Assembly (NCBI GenBank): GCA_002343445.1
Contig: DDSP01000080.1
Coordinates: forward strand, 1 to 11,716
Reading direction: 5' to 3'
Source: Chthonomonas sp. UBA2387
GTDB lineage: Bacteria; Armatimonadota; Fimbriimonadia; Fimbriimonadales; Fimbriimonadaceae
DNA length: 11,716 bases
The translations under genes were made by a program, and so were the position numbers. This document shows, piece after piece, positions 5,040 to 11,716 of the stretch (positions within the stretch are counted from its first letter, which is position 1; every line of letters starts with the position of its first letter). The notes under the pieces were generated by a model. That model did no database searches. It was not told where the DNA came from and worked only from the letters and a program-made list of their open reading frames with translations.

Positions 5040-6359
5040 ATGAGCAAACCTGCCGCCAAACCGGGCAACTTCATCCAGACGCTGCTGCTGGCGACCATGA
5101 TCTTCTTGGGTCTCCAGCTGTTCATGAACAGCCAGAACCAGGGCCCCGACCTCAGCGCCACCGAAATCCTCGGCAAAATGGAGGAGGCCGCAGCCAACCT
5201 CCAAGACCAATCCATCGCCCGGATGCTCCCGCAATACGAGAGCAAGATCGGCCGCGAAGAGATGACCGAGGAGCAACGCCAAGAGCGGCGACTGCGCGCC
5301 AAGCTCCTCACGGCTGTCACCCAGTATCGAGCCGGCATCCAGCGCAACGACACCGGGCGTCTCGACGCCTCCTACAACACGCTCGTCCACGATTACCTCT
5401 CGCTCGAAGGCAAGCCGATCTGGACCCAAGAGTTCGGGATCCCCGAGCCCGTGGTGGCCAAGTCGAGGGAGCAGTTCCCCGAAACGCGCACCTCGGGCAA
5501 GGCGTTCTACGAAAAGCTGACGGGCGAACTCCAGCAGCGCAACAGCACCACGTTCCAGTACGCGATCATGGACTTCCTGGTCGGTTTGACCGGCAAAGTC
5601 CCCAGCATCAGCTACTGCGTCGCCGCGCTGCTGCTGGCCATCATCGTCCGCGCCATCGTGTGGCCGCTGTCGCAACGCCAACTCATGTGGTCGCGGCAGA
5701 TGTCCCAGCTTCAACCCCTGGTCGCCGAGATCAAGGAGAAGTACCAGAGCGACCCGCAAGAGTTCCAAAAGCGGACCATGGCGCTCTATCAGGAATACGG
5801 CATCAACCCCATGGCGGGGTGCTTCCCGGCCTTGCTCCAAATGCCGCTGTTCTTGTTCGTGTACAACTGGATGACGACCTACCGGTTCGAATTCCAGAAA
5901 GGCGTGTTCCTGTGGGTCAACCCCGACACAGCGCAGAAAGCACCTTGGCTGGTCGCCCCGAACCTCGGACACCAAGACAAGATTCTTCTGGTGGTCTACA
6001 CCGCGTTGATGGTGCTCAACTCGTTCCTGACCCCGGTCAGCGACCCAAGCAACGCCAAGCAGCAGCGGCTGATGGGCGTCGGCATCTCGCTGGTGTTCTC
6101 GATCTCGCTGTTCTTCTGGCCGCTGCCGTCCGCGTTCGTCCTGTACTGGATCTTCACCTTGGTCTTCGCTTCGATCCAGTCCATCCGGGCGTACCGCTTG
6201 CCCGTGCCCCCCTTGGTCAAGAAGGCGTCGGCGGCGGGCGGCGTCATCCCCACCAAACCGGTCTCGAAGGCGCCTTCGGGCAACGGCGCGGCGTCGAATC
6301 CCGTCGCAGAGGCGCGAAAGCGGGCCGCACTCACCCACAAACAGAAGAAGAAACGCTAG
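5040..6359 (+). CDS. yidC: Membrane protein insertase YidC/Oxa1
   Basis: This 439-residue inner-membrane insertase folds and inserts membrane proteins, alone or with SecYEG. Residues 11-29 are an N-terminal membrane segment. Residues about 35-175 are mainly charged and helical and do not look like the large beta-sandwich periplasmic domain of proteobacterial YidC. The conserved Oxa1 core follows: a membrane segment at 189-210 with the groove arginine R204 (IIVRAIVWPL), a cytoplasmic helical hairpin (QLMWSRQMSQLQPLVAEIKE through QEYGINPMAGC), membrane segments at about 262-280, 314-331 and 345-380, and the SDPSNAKQQRLMG loop. The tail (391-439) is Ala/Lys-rich and ends in KQKKKR, as is common for YidC proteins that contact ribosomes. 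The start ATG has no strong ribosome site, suggesting coupling to yidD 16 bases upstream. Confidence 0.96.
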   Translation: MSKPAAKPGNFIQTLLLATMIFLGLQLFMNSQNQGPDLSATEILGKMEEAAANLQDQSIARMLPQYESKIGREEMTEEQRQERRLRAKLLTAVTQYRAGIQRNDTGRLDASYNTLVHDYLSLEGKPIWTQEFGIPEPVVAKSREQFPETRTSGKAFYEKLTGELQQRNSTTFQYAIMDFLVGLTGKVPSISYCVAALLLAIIVRAIVWPLSQRQLMWSRQMSQLQPLVAEIKEKYQSDPQEFQKRTMALYQEYGINPMAGCFPALLQMPLFLFVYNWMTTYRFEFQKGVFLWVNPDTAQKAPWLVAPNLGHQDKILLVVYTALMVLNSFLTPVSDPSNAKQQRLMGVGISLVFSISLFFWPLPSAFVLYWIFTLVFASIQSIRAYRLPVPPLVKKASAAGGVIPTKPVSKAPSGNGAASNPVAEARKRAALTHKQKKKR

Positions 6360-6389
6360 ACTTCACACACAACGATTTCAGGAGTTCTC

Positions 6390-7190
6390 ATGGAGGCTAT
6401 CGAAACCACAGGAAAGAATCTGGCTGCCGCGCTCGCCGCTGCGGCCGAACAGTTGGGCGTCTCGGCCGATTTTGTCGCGCACGAGGTCGTCGAGGAATCG
6501 GCGGGCTTGTTCGGCAAGTCCTCCGTGCGCATCCGCGCATGGGTCGTGGACGCCGCCCCCGACGCTGAACCGGCTCCCGAGCCCGAGGCGCCAAAGACCA
6601 AACCCGCCAAGAAACCGGCCAAGCCCAAAACGCCCAAGGCCGAGCCTGTGGCGGCACAGGCGGAAGAGCCCGCACCGGCGCCCGAAGCCGCTGCGGCTCC
6701 GGATGCCGAAGCGGACGCGACGCCCGTCGTGGCCACACCCGAAGACGCGGAAGCCGTGCTCGACATCGTCAACGCCGTGCTGGCCGCGTCCAAACTGACC
6801 GCTTCGGCAAGCGTCTCGTCCATCAACGACCGGTACGTCAACATCAGCCTCGAAGGGCGCGACGTCGCATTCCTCATCGGCAAGCGCGGCGAAGCTCTGA
6901 ACTCGCTCCAGTACCTGCTCAACATCATCTTGGGCAAGCGGCTGAGCAACGGCGTGCGCTTGACGCTCGACGGCAACGACTACCGCAACCAACGCGAGAC
7001 CAAGCTCACCAACCTGGCCCTCCAAATCGCCCGCGAAGTCAAGCGCCGAGGCGAAGAGGCCGTGTTGGATGCGCTTCCCGCTTTCGAGCGGCGAATCGTG
7101 CACAAGGCCTTGATGGACTTCGAAGGCATCGCGACGTACAGCGAAGGCGAGGAGCCGAACCGACGCGTCGTCATCGCGCCCGCGGACTAA
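6390..7190 (+). CDS. khpB: RNA-binding protein KhpB/Jag (Jag-N, KH and R3H domains)
   Basis: The 266-residue product is a KhpB (Jag/EloR) RNA-binding protein; in Firmicutes this family acts in cell elongation and post-transcriptional control. Residues 1-52 form the Jag N-terminal domain (VSADFVAHEVVEESAGLFGK). Residues 53-117 are a low-complexity Ala/Pro/Glu/Lys linker. Residues about 118-195 are the KH domain with its G164-K165-R166-G167 loop and the family pattern EALNSLQYLLNI. Residues about 200-266 are the R3H domain, with the R234-x3-H238 signature in ALPAFERRIVHKAL and the ending GIATYSEGEEPNRRVVIAP. The ATG at 6390 is set by AGGAG at 6380-6384, 5 bases upstream. The position right after yidC is conserved in many bacteria. 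Its target RNAs here are unknown. Confidence 0.95.
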   Translation: MEAIETTGKNLAAALAAAAEQLGVSADFVAHEVVEESAGLFGKSSVRIRAWVVDAAPDAEPAPEPEAPKTKPAKKPAKPKTPKAEPVAAQAEEPAPAPEAAAAPDAEADATPVVATPEDAEAVLDIVNAVLAASKLTASASVSSINDRYVNISLEGRDVAFLIGKRGEALNSLQYLLNIILGKRLSNGVRLTLDGNDYRNQRETKLTNLALQIAREVKRRGEEAVLDALPAFERRIVHKALMDFEGIATYSEGEEPNRRVVIAPAD

Positions 7191-7212
7191 GGAACGCGCT
7201 GGAGTCATCGCC

Positions 7213-9774
7213 GTGAAAGCGGAAACCCCGATGCTCCAGCAGTACTTCCGCGCCAAAGCGGAACACCCCGGCACGCTCATGGCGATGCGTGTCGGGGATT
7301 TCTACGAGTTCTACGGCGAAGACGCCGAAACCGCCGCCAAAGCACTCGAGATCACCCTCACCGGACGCGAAGACGGCGGCAACGGACGCGTACCGATGGC
7401 GGGCGTGCCCTACCATTCGGTCGAGAAGTACATCGCCCGCCTGGTCCAACAGGGCCACCGCGTCGCGCTCTGCGACCAAGTCGAAGACCCCAAGAAGGCC
7501 AAGGGGCTCGTGCGCCGCAGCGTCACCCGGGTGGTCACGCCGGGCACCGTCCTCGAAGACTCGATGCTCAGCGCCGAGCGCAACAACTTTCTGGCCGCGA
7601 TCTGCGTCTCGGACGGCGTTGCAGGACTGGCCACCCTCGACCCCAGCACCGGCGAGTTTCTGGTCACCGAGATCGTGGGCGACGACTGGCAAGCAAGGCT
7701 CCTGCAAGAACTGGCCCGCATCCGGCCCGCCGAACTCCTCCTGCCCAAAGACGCGGACGAGGCCATCGCCGACCCCGCCGCCGAAGGCCTGGGCGTGCCC
7801 ACATCGAGCCAGCCCGCAATGAGCCCGCCTCAAGCCGAGCGGCGGCTGCTTGGCCAGTTCTCGGCGACCAGCCTGGCGGGCTACGGCTGCGCCGAGATGA
7901 AGCGCGCCATCGTCGCCGCCTCGATGGTCCTCGGTTACGCCGAACAAAACGGCCTCTCGCTCGGGCACGTGGATTCGCTGGCGACGTATTCGGTGGACGA
8001 CTTCATGCGGCTGGACGCCTCGACGCGCCGAAGCCTGGAACTCACCCAGAACCTGGCCGACGGGTCGCGACGGTTCACGCTGCTCGCGCAACTCGATGCC
8101 ACCGTCTCGGCGATGGGGTCGCGGCTGATGCGCCGATGGGTGGATCAGCCCCTGCTGGACGCTGCCAGCATCCGCTCGCGCCACGCGGCCGTCCGCATCC
8201 TGGTCGAGAACGCTTTGCCCCGCTACGACCTGCGGGACGCCCTGAAACGCATCGCCGACATCGAGCGGCTCGTGGCCCGTTGCGCCACCGGGCTGGCCAT
8301 GCCCCGCGATCTGGCAGCCCTGCGCAACACGCTGCGCGCCCTGCCCGAGATGGCCGAACCGCTGCGGAAGATGGGCGTCGGCCGCATTCAAGAACTGCGC
8401 GAGAAGATCGGGGACCACGCCGAACTCGGCCTGCTACTGGGTCGCGCGCTCGTTGCCGATCCGCCCCAACTCGTCCGCGATGGCGGCGTGATCGCCGAGG
8501 GCTACGACGCCGAACTCGACAAACTCCGCGACCTCTCGCGCAACGGCAAATCCTACATCGCCAAGCTGGAGGCCCAAGAGCGCGAGCGCACGGGCATCGC
8601 CCACCTGCGCGTCGGGTTCAACTCGGTGTTCGGCTACTACCTCGAAGTGCGGAAGGGAGACGCCTCGCGCGTCCCCGACACCTACATCCGCAAGCAGACC
8701 ACGGCCAACGCGGAGAGGTACATCACGGCAGAACTCAAGGAGCACGAGAGCGTCGTCCTAGGGGCGGAAGAGAAGGCGCTGGCGCTCGAAGCCGAACTGT
8801 TCCGGGCCCTCCTGACCCGTGTGGCCGATGGCTCCGCGCCCCTGATCCAAACCGCGCGCGCCATCGCCGAACTCGACGTGCTCGCCGGCCTGGCCGAGGC
8901 CGCCGTCCGCAACCGTTACATCGAGCCCGAACTCGTCGAGGAAGACCGTCTCGAATACAGCCAAGGCCGACATGCCGTGGTCGAAGCCAACGTCAACACG
9001 TTCGTGCCCAACGACCTGTCGCTCAACGACGCCGCGCGTCTGATGGTGTTGACGGGTCCGAACATGAGCGGCAAGTCCACCTACCTGCGCCAGACGGCCC
9101 TGATCGCCCTCATGGCGCAGATCGGGTCCTTCGTGCCCGCCGCATCTTGCCGCCTGGGATTGTGCGACCGCATCTTTGCCCGCATCGGCGCGAAAGACGA
9201 GATCGCGCTCGGCCAGAGCACGTTCATGGTCGAGATGGTCGAGAGCGCCAACATCCTCAACCACGCCACGGCGCGCAGTCTGGTCATCCTGGACGAGGTG
9301 GGCCGAGGAACCAGCACGTGGGACGGTCTGGCCATCGCGTGGGCCATGGTGGAAGAACTCGCGCGCATCGGCTGCAAGACGATGTTCGCCACGCACTACC
9401 ACCAACTGAACGACTTGGCCACCCAACTGCCCAACGTCCGCAACTTCCGCGTGGCCGTCGAAGAGATCGGCGACCAAGTCGTGTGGACGCACCGCGTCCT
9501 TCCCGGAGGCACGGACAAGAGCTACGGCATCCACGTGGCCCGCATGGCGGGCGTGCCGCCCCGGGTGCTTCAGCGGGCAGGCGAGGTGCTGGCCGATCTG
9601 CACGCCTCCCAAGCCCCGCCCCGCCCCGTCGCTCCGGGCCTTCAGAACCTGCAACTCACGCTGTTCGAAGCCGAAGAGTCGCCCGTCGTCCGCGAACTTC
9701 GCGGGCTCGACGTCAACCAACTCACCCCGATCGAAGCGCTCCAACTGCTCGACGCGTGGAGGAAGCGGTTGTGA
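7213..9774 (+). CDS. mutS: DNA mismatch repair protein MutS
   Basis: The 853-residue, full-length protein recognises mismatches and small loops and recruits MutL. The mismatch-binding motif is F30-Y31-E32, in the family context MRVGDFYEFYGEDA near the N-terminus. The connector, core and clamp regions follow, including VGFNSVFGYYLEV and the helical AELKEHESVVLGAEEKAL. The ATPase domain shows Walker A GPNMSGKST (615-623), Walker B VILDE with D694 and E695 followed by VGRGTSTWDGLAIA, and FATHYHQL further on. The C-terminal helix-turn-helix and dimer segment are present, ending in LTPIEALQLLDAWRKRL. The GTG at 7213 is supported by GGAG at 7201-7204, 8 bases upstream, and by the TPMLQQYFRAKAEHP start pattern. 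It lies 22 bases after khpB; its stop overlaps the next start (GTGA). No mutL is in the window. Confidence 0.98.
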   Translation: MKAETPMLQQYFRAKAEHPGTLMAMRVGDFYEFYGEDAETAAKALEITLTGREDGGNGRVPMAGVPYHSVEKYIARLVQQGHRVALCDQVEDPKKAKGLVRRSVTRVVTPGTVLEDSMLSAERNNFLAAICVSDGVAGLATLDPSTGEFLVTEIVGDDWQARLLQELARIRPAELLLPKDADEAIADPAAEGLGVPTSSQPAMSPPQAERRLLGQFSATSLAGYGCAEMKRAIVAASMVLGYAEQNGLSLGHVDSLATYSVDDFMRLDASTRRSLELTQNLADGSRRFTLLAQLDATVSAMGSRLMRRWVDQPLLDAASIRSRHAAVRILVENALPRYDLRDALKRIADIERLVARCATGLAMPRDLAALRNTLRALPEMAEPLRKMGVGRIQELREKIGDHAELGLLLGRALVADPPQLVRDGGVIAEGYDAELDKLRDLSRNGKSYIAKLEAQERERTGIAHLRVGFNSVFGYYLEVRKGDASRVPDTYIRKQTTANAERYITAELKEHESVVLGAEEKALALEAELFRALLTRVADGSAPLIQTARAIAELDVLAGLAEAAVRNRYIEPELVEEDRLEYSQGRHAVVEANVNTFVPNDLSLNDAARLMVLTGPNMSGKSTYLRQTALIALMAQIGSFVPAASCRLGLCDRIFARIGAKDEIALGQSTFMVEMVESANILNHATARSLVILDEVGRGTSTWDGLAIAWAMVEELARIGCKTMFATHYHQLNDLATQLPNVRNFRVAVEEIGDQVVWTHRVLPGGTDKSYGIHVARMAGVPPRVLQRAGEVLADLHASQAPPRPVAPGLQNLQLTLFEAEESPVVRELRGLDVNQLTPIEALQLLDAWRKRL

Positions 9775-10313
9775 AACCTTGGCTCGCAGCCCTGCTCGCC
9801 GCCGCCCTCCTCGGCTGCGGGGGCCCCAAGAAGGCCGAGCAACCCACACCCGAGCCCGAGGCGAAGCCCGAAGCCAAGCGCGGCATCCTGACCGAAGCCG
9901 GAAAGGCGACCCAGCGATCCGCCGAAGGCGACCGCCCAGTCCTCTGGAACATCCATTGGGAGGCTGCCTCGCTCACGCTCGAAGGCGACAAGCCGGACAC
10001 GGGCTCGTTCAGGGGCGTCAGCGGCGACCTGTTCCGCGAGGGCCGCAAGGCCAGCACGTTCAAGGCCGAACGCGGCGAAGCCGACGGCAGCGCCGAGGTG
10101 TTGGAACTGATCGGCTCGGTCGAGATCCTCGAAACCGAGCATCAGGCCACCCTGCTTTGCGACCACGCGACCTACGAAGGCAAGACTGGAATGGTCAAGG
10201 CCCGGGGAAACGTTCGTATTCTGTATGCAGGGTTCACAATAGGACCGATGCCCGAAGCCTGGGCCACGGCCGCACTCGATCAAGCAGGAACCCCCGACAC
10301 GTTCAAGCCATGA
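9771..10313 (+). CDS. lptC: LptC-like lipoprotein of the LPS export system
   Basis: The 180-residue product is probably the periplasmic LptC component that passes LPS from the LptBFG transporter to LptA. The N-terminus is a lipoprotein signal (PWLAALLAAALLGC): the lipobox L13-L14-G15-C16 makes C16 the lipidated residue. A Pro/Glu/Ala/Lys spacer (17-36) follows. The rest is a series of short beta-strand repeats typical of LptA/LptC folds, for example LWNIHWEAASLTLEG, GVSGDLFREGRKASTFKAERGEAD and DHATYEGKTGMVKARGNVRI. The GTG at 9771 has GGAGGA 7 bases upstream and overlaps the mutS stop by 4 bases (GTGA). The call depends on the fold pattern and on the adjoining lptA-like and lptB genes. E. 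coli LptC has a membrane helix, not a lipid anchor, so the symbol is by role and context. Confidence 0.72.
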   Translation: MKPWLAALLAAALLGCGGPKKAEQPTPEPEAKPEAKRGILTEAGKATQRSAEGDRPVLWNIHWEAASLTLEGDKPDTGSFRGVSGDLFREGRKASTFKAERGEADGSAEVLELIGSVEILETEHQATLLCDHATYEGKTGMVKARGNVRILYAGFTIGPMPEAWATAALDQAGTPDTFKP

Positions 10314-11146
10314 AACTCCTCGCCCCCATCCTGCTTCTCGCCTCCATTACGGCCACGTTCGGCCAAAGCGGAGGGCGTGCCCCACAGACCTTCGACATCG
10401 TGGGCAAGGACGGCGATCTGGCCCTGCGCAATCTGGCCACCCAACGCTACGCGCGCAACGCGGAAGGCACGGTTACGTTCACCGTCGGCGGCTCGCCCGC
10501 CAAAGGCGAGTGGAAGGCGCGCGGCCTGACCATGGAAGCCAACCGAATGACCGTCATCACCCAAGACGGAGCATCCGGGCCGACCTCGGTCGTACGGGCC
10601 ACCATCGAAGGGGGCCGCCCCTGGTTCGAAGTGCTCCAACCCTCCGCCGCGAACGCCCAGACGAACCAGACCATCCGGCTCGAGTCGCCCAAGGTGGACT
10701 ACACCGCAACCACCGAAACCATCGTGCTCGCCGCACCGGTCCAAGCCGTAGGCAGAGACGCCGCAGCGGGGCGCCTCTGGAACCTGAACGGCCAAAACGG
10801 GAAGGCTGTCCTTTATCCCCGCGAACCCAAACGCGCCGATGGCGCCGTCGTCCGCTCGTTCGATCTGGCCGGCCCCGTCACGTTCTCGCTGGAATCCACA
10901 ACCCAGCGGGCGGGCGCAGCCGAAAAGACCACGTACAAAGGCTCCTGCAACCGCCTGGTGTTCGACGACGCGACCAAGCAGATTCGGCTGACCGGCAACG
11001 TCCTGCTGGAAACCGACCGCTTCACGCTTTCAGGCGGCAAGGGCGCCGAATCCGCACTCGTCCAACTCGACGACCAACTCAAGGTGGTTTCGGTGGAACT
11101 CTCGGGCAGCCCGGGCGAATCGCGCATGCAGGGCGGTGGCCGATGA
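10310..11146 (+). CDS. lptA: LptA/OstA-like periplasmic protein
   Basis: The 278-residue product is probably a secreted LptA-type bridge protein for LPS transport. A signal peptide covers residues 1-18 (MKLLAPILLLASITATFG), with mature sequence starting near Q19. The mature part is rich in beta strands with recurring OstA-like patterns: ARGLTMEANRMTVIT, IRLESPKVDYTATTETIVL and YKGSCNRLVFDDATKQIRLTGNVLLET, the last being the best match to the family. At 278 residues it is clearly longer than E. coli LptA (about 185), which may mean extra jellyroll repeats. The ATG at 10310 overlaps the preceding stop by 4 bases (ATGA) and no good ribosome site is nearby, so coupling to lptC is likely. It also overlaps lptB by 4 bases. 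Family is likely; a role beyond LPS bridging cannot be excluded. Confidence 0.72.
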   Translation: MKLLAPILLLASITATFGQSGGRAPQTFDIVGKDGDLALRNLATQRYARNAEGTVTFTVGGSPAKGEWKARGLTMEANRMTVITQDGASGPTSVVRATIEGGRPWFEVLQPSAANAQTNQTIRLESPKVDYTATTETIVLAAPVQAVGRDAAAGRLWNLNGQNGKAVLYPREPKRADGAVVRSFDLAGPVTFSLESTTQRAGAAEKTTYKGSCNRLVFDDATKQIRLTGNVLLETDRFTLSGGKGAESALVQLDDQLKVVSVELSGSPGESRMQGGGR

Positions 11147-11716
11147 GGATCACGGCCCAACATCTGGTCAAGAGCTACAAGGGCCGCAAGGTCGTCGCCG
11201 ACGTCTCGGTCAACGTGGATCAAGGCGAGATCGTCGGGCTCCTGGGGCCGAACGGCGCGGGCAAGACGACCTGCTTCTACGCCATCGCGGGGCTGGTGCC
11301 GCCGGATTCGGGCTCCGTCTCGGTGGACGGCGAGGACGTGACCTGGCTGCCGATGTACCGCCGCGCCAAGCTCGGGATCGGCTACCTGCCGCAGGAGGCG
11401 TCGGTGTTTCGCGGCCTCACGGTCGCCGACAACATCCGCGCGATCCTCGAAGTCGCGGTGGACGACCGCGAGAAGCGCCACGAGATGCTGGACGAGCTGA
11501 TGGGCGAGTTCTCGATCTCGCACCTCGCCCGCGCGCCGGCGATCGCGCTCTCGGGCGGCGAGCGGCGGCGGGTGGAGATCGCGCGCTGCCTCGCGAGCCA
11601 GCCCAAGTACGTGTTGCTCGACGAGCCGTTCGCCGGGGTGGACCCGCTGGCGGTCGCCGACATCCGCACGCTGGTCAGCCACCTGAAGGACCGCGGCATC
11701 GGCGTGCTGATCACCG
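11143..11716 (+). CDS. lptB: LPS export ABC transporter ATPase LptB, 3'-truncated by window edge
   Basis: The frame is open to the edge; 191 codons are visible, about 50 fewer than the usual family length. This is the cytoplasmic ATPase that powers LPS extraction by LptFG. The start is MRITAQHLVKSYKGRKVV. Walker A is GPNGAGKTT (35-43), the Q-loop is Q84 in YLPQEASVFRGLTV (a hallmark of LptB), the signature is LSGGE (136-140) followed by RRRVEIARCLA, and Walker B is VLLDEP with D160 and E161, then FAGVDPLAVADI. The switch histidine lies beyond the window. The ATG at 11143 overlaps the lptA-like stop (ATGA). Glutamate is coded almost only by GAG here, unlike the gene before it. Confidence 0.96.
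   Translation, partial: MRITAQHLVKSYKGRKVVADVSVNVDQGEIVGLLGPNGAGKTTCFYAIAGLVPPDSGSVSVDGEDVTWLPMYRRAKLGIGYLPQEASVFRGLTVADNIRAILEVAVDDREKRHEMLDELMGEFSISHLARAPAIALSGGERRRVEIARCLASQPKYVLLDEPFAGVDPLAVADIRTLVSHLKDRGIGVLIT

Noticed and set aside
4965..6338. 457-codon open frame on the minus strand.
   Set aside because: It lies fully antisense to yidC and is rich in Arg, Gly, Asp and His, as expected of a shadow frame in GC-rich coding DNA; no family pattern is visible.
7171..8418. 415-codon minus-strand frame opposite the mutS start.
   Set aside because: Shadow of mutS; His/Gln/Gly/Arg-rich with no recognisable motif.
8136..9770. Long open frame on the plus strand leading into the lptC-like gene.
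   Set aside because: This part is an out-of-frame reading of mutS, with Arg/Pro-rich low-quality sequence; the real gene starts at GTG 9771 with a ribosome site and lipobox.
1..11716. CRISPR arrays, tRNA or rRNA genes, insertion sequences.
   Set aside because: No regularly spaced repeats, cloverleaf-like segments, rRNA sequence, transposase frames or terminal inverted repeats were seen on either strand.

Overview
The window reads as a GC-rich chromosomal segment of a diderm bacterium outside the well-known Proteobacteria. The diderm call rests on an outer-membrane beta-barrel protein with a signal peptide and on a run of LPS-export genes (lptC-like, lptA-like, lptB). The lineage is not certain. 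The compact YidC without the large periplasmic beta-sandwich, the rpmH-rnpA-yidD-yidC-khpB block running straight into mutS, and the overall style would suit Armatimonadota or a similar deep-branching diderm phylum, but this is inference from gene content, not from a search.

Layout. Positions 1-2294 (+) hold a two-gene chaperone cassette: the 3' part of an Hsp70-family ATPase that lacks a normal substrate-binding beta domain, followed 2 bases later by a J-domain/TPR protein whose HPD motif reads HPP. Positions 2333-3514 (-) hold an M24-family metallopeptidase (Xaa-Pro aminopeptidase type), convergent with the cassette. A 187-base divergent intergenic region carries a good promoter for a small secreted beta-barrel protein (3702-4226, +), which ends in a strong intrinsic terminator (4247-4280).

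From 4297 to the right edge everything is on the + strand with very short gaps or overlaps: a consensus -10 box with a perfect inverted repeat just in front of it, rpmH (L34), rnpA (RNase P protein), yidD, yidC, khpB/jag, mutS, an lptC-like lipoprotein gene, an lptA-like gene and a truncated lptB. No terminator is visible after 4280, so one long transcript (rpmH to lptB and beyond) is possible, although internal promoters cannot be excluded. The last four genes are chained by 4-base start/stop overlaps (GTGA, ATGA, ATGA).

How the genes work together. rpmH, rnpA, yidD, yidC and khpB form the familiar ribosome / tRNA-processing / membrane-insertion block. yidD and yidC assist membrane protein insertion, and KhpB is an RNA-binding protein often encoded next to them. 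lptC, lptA and lptB form part of the machinery that moves LPS to the outer membrane. mutS (mismatch recognition) sits between the two groups with no obvious functional link. The most notable points are the possible Thermus-like nesting of rpmH inside an extended rnpA, the unusual Hsp70/J-domain pair, and the inverted repeat in the rpmH promoter.
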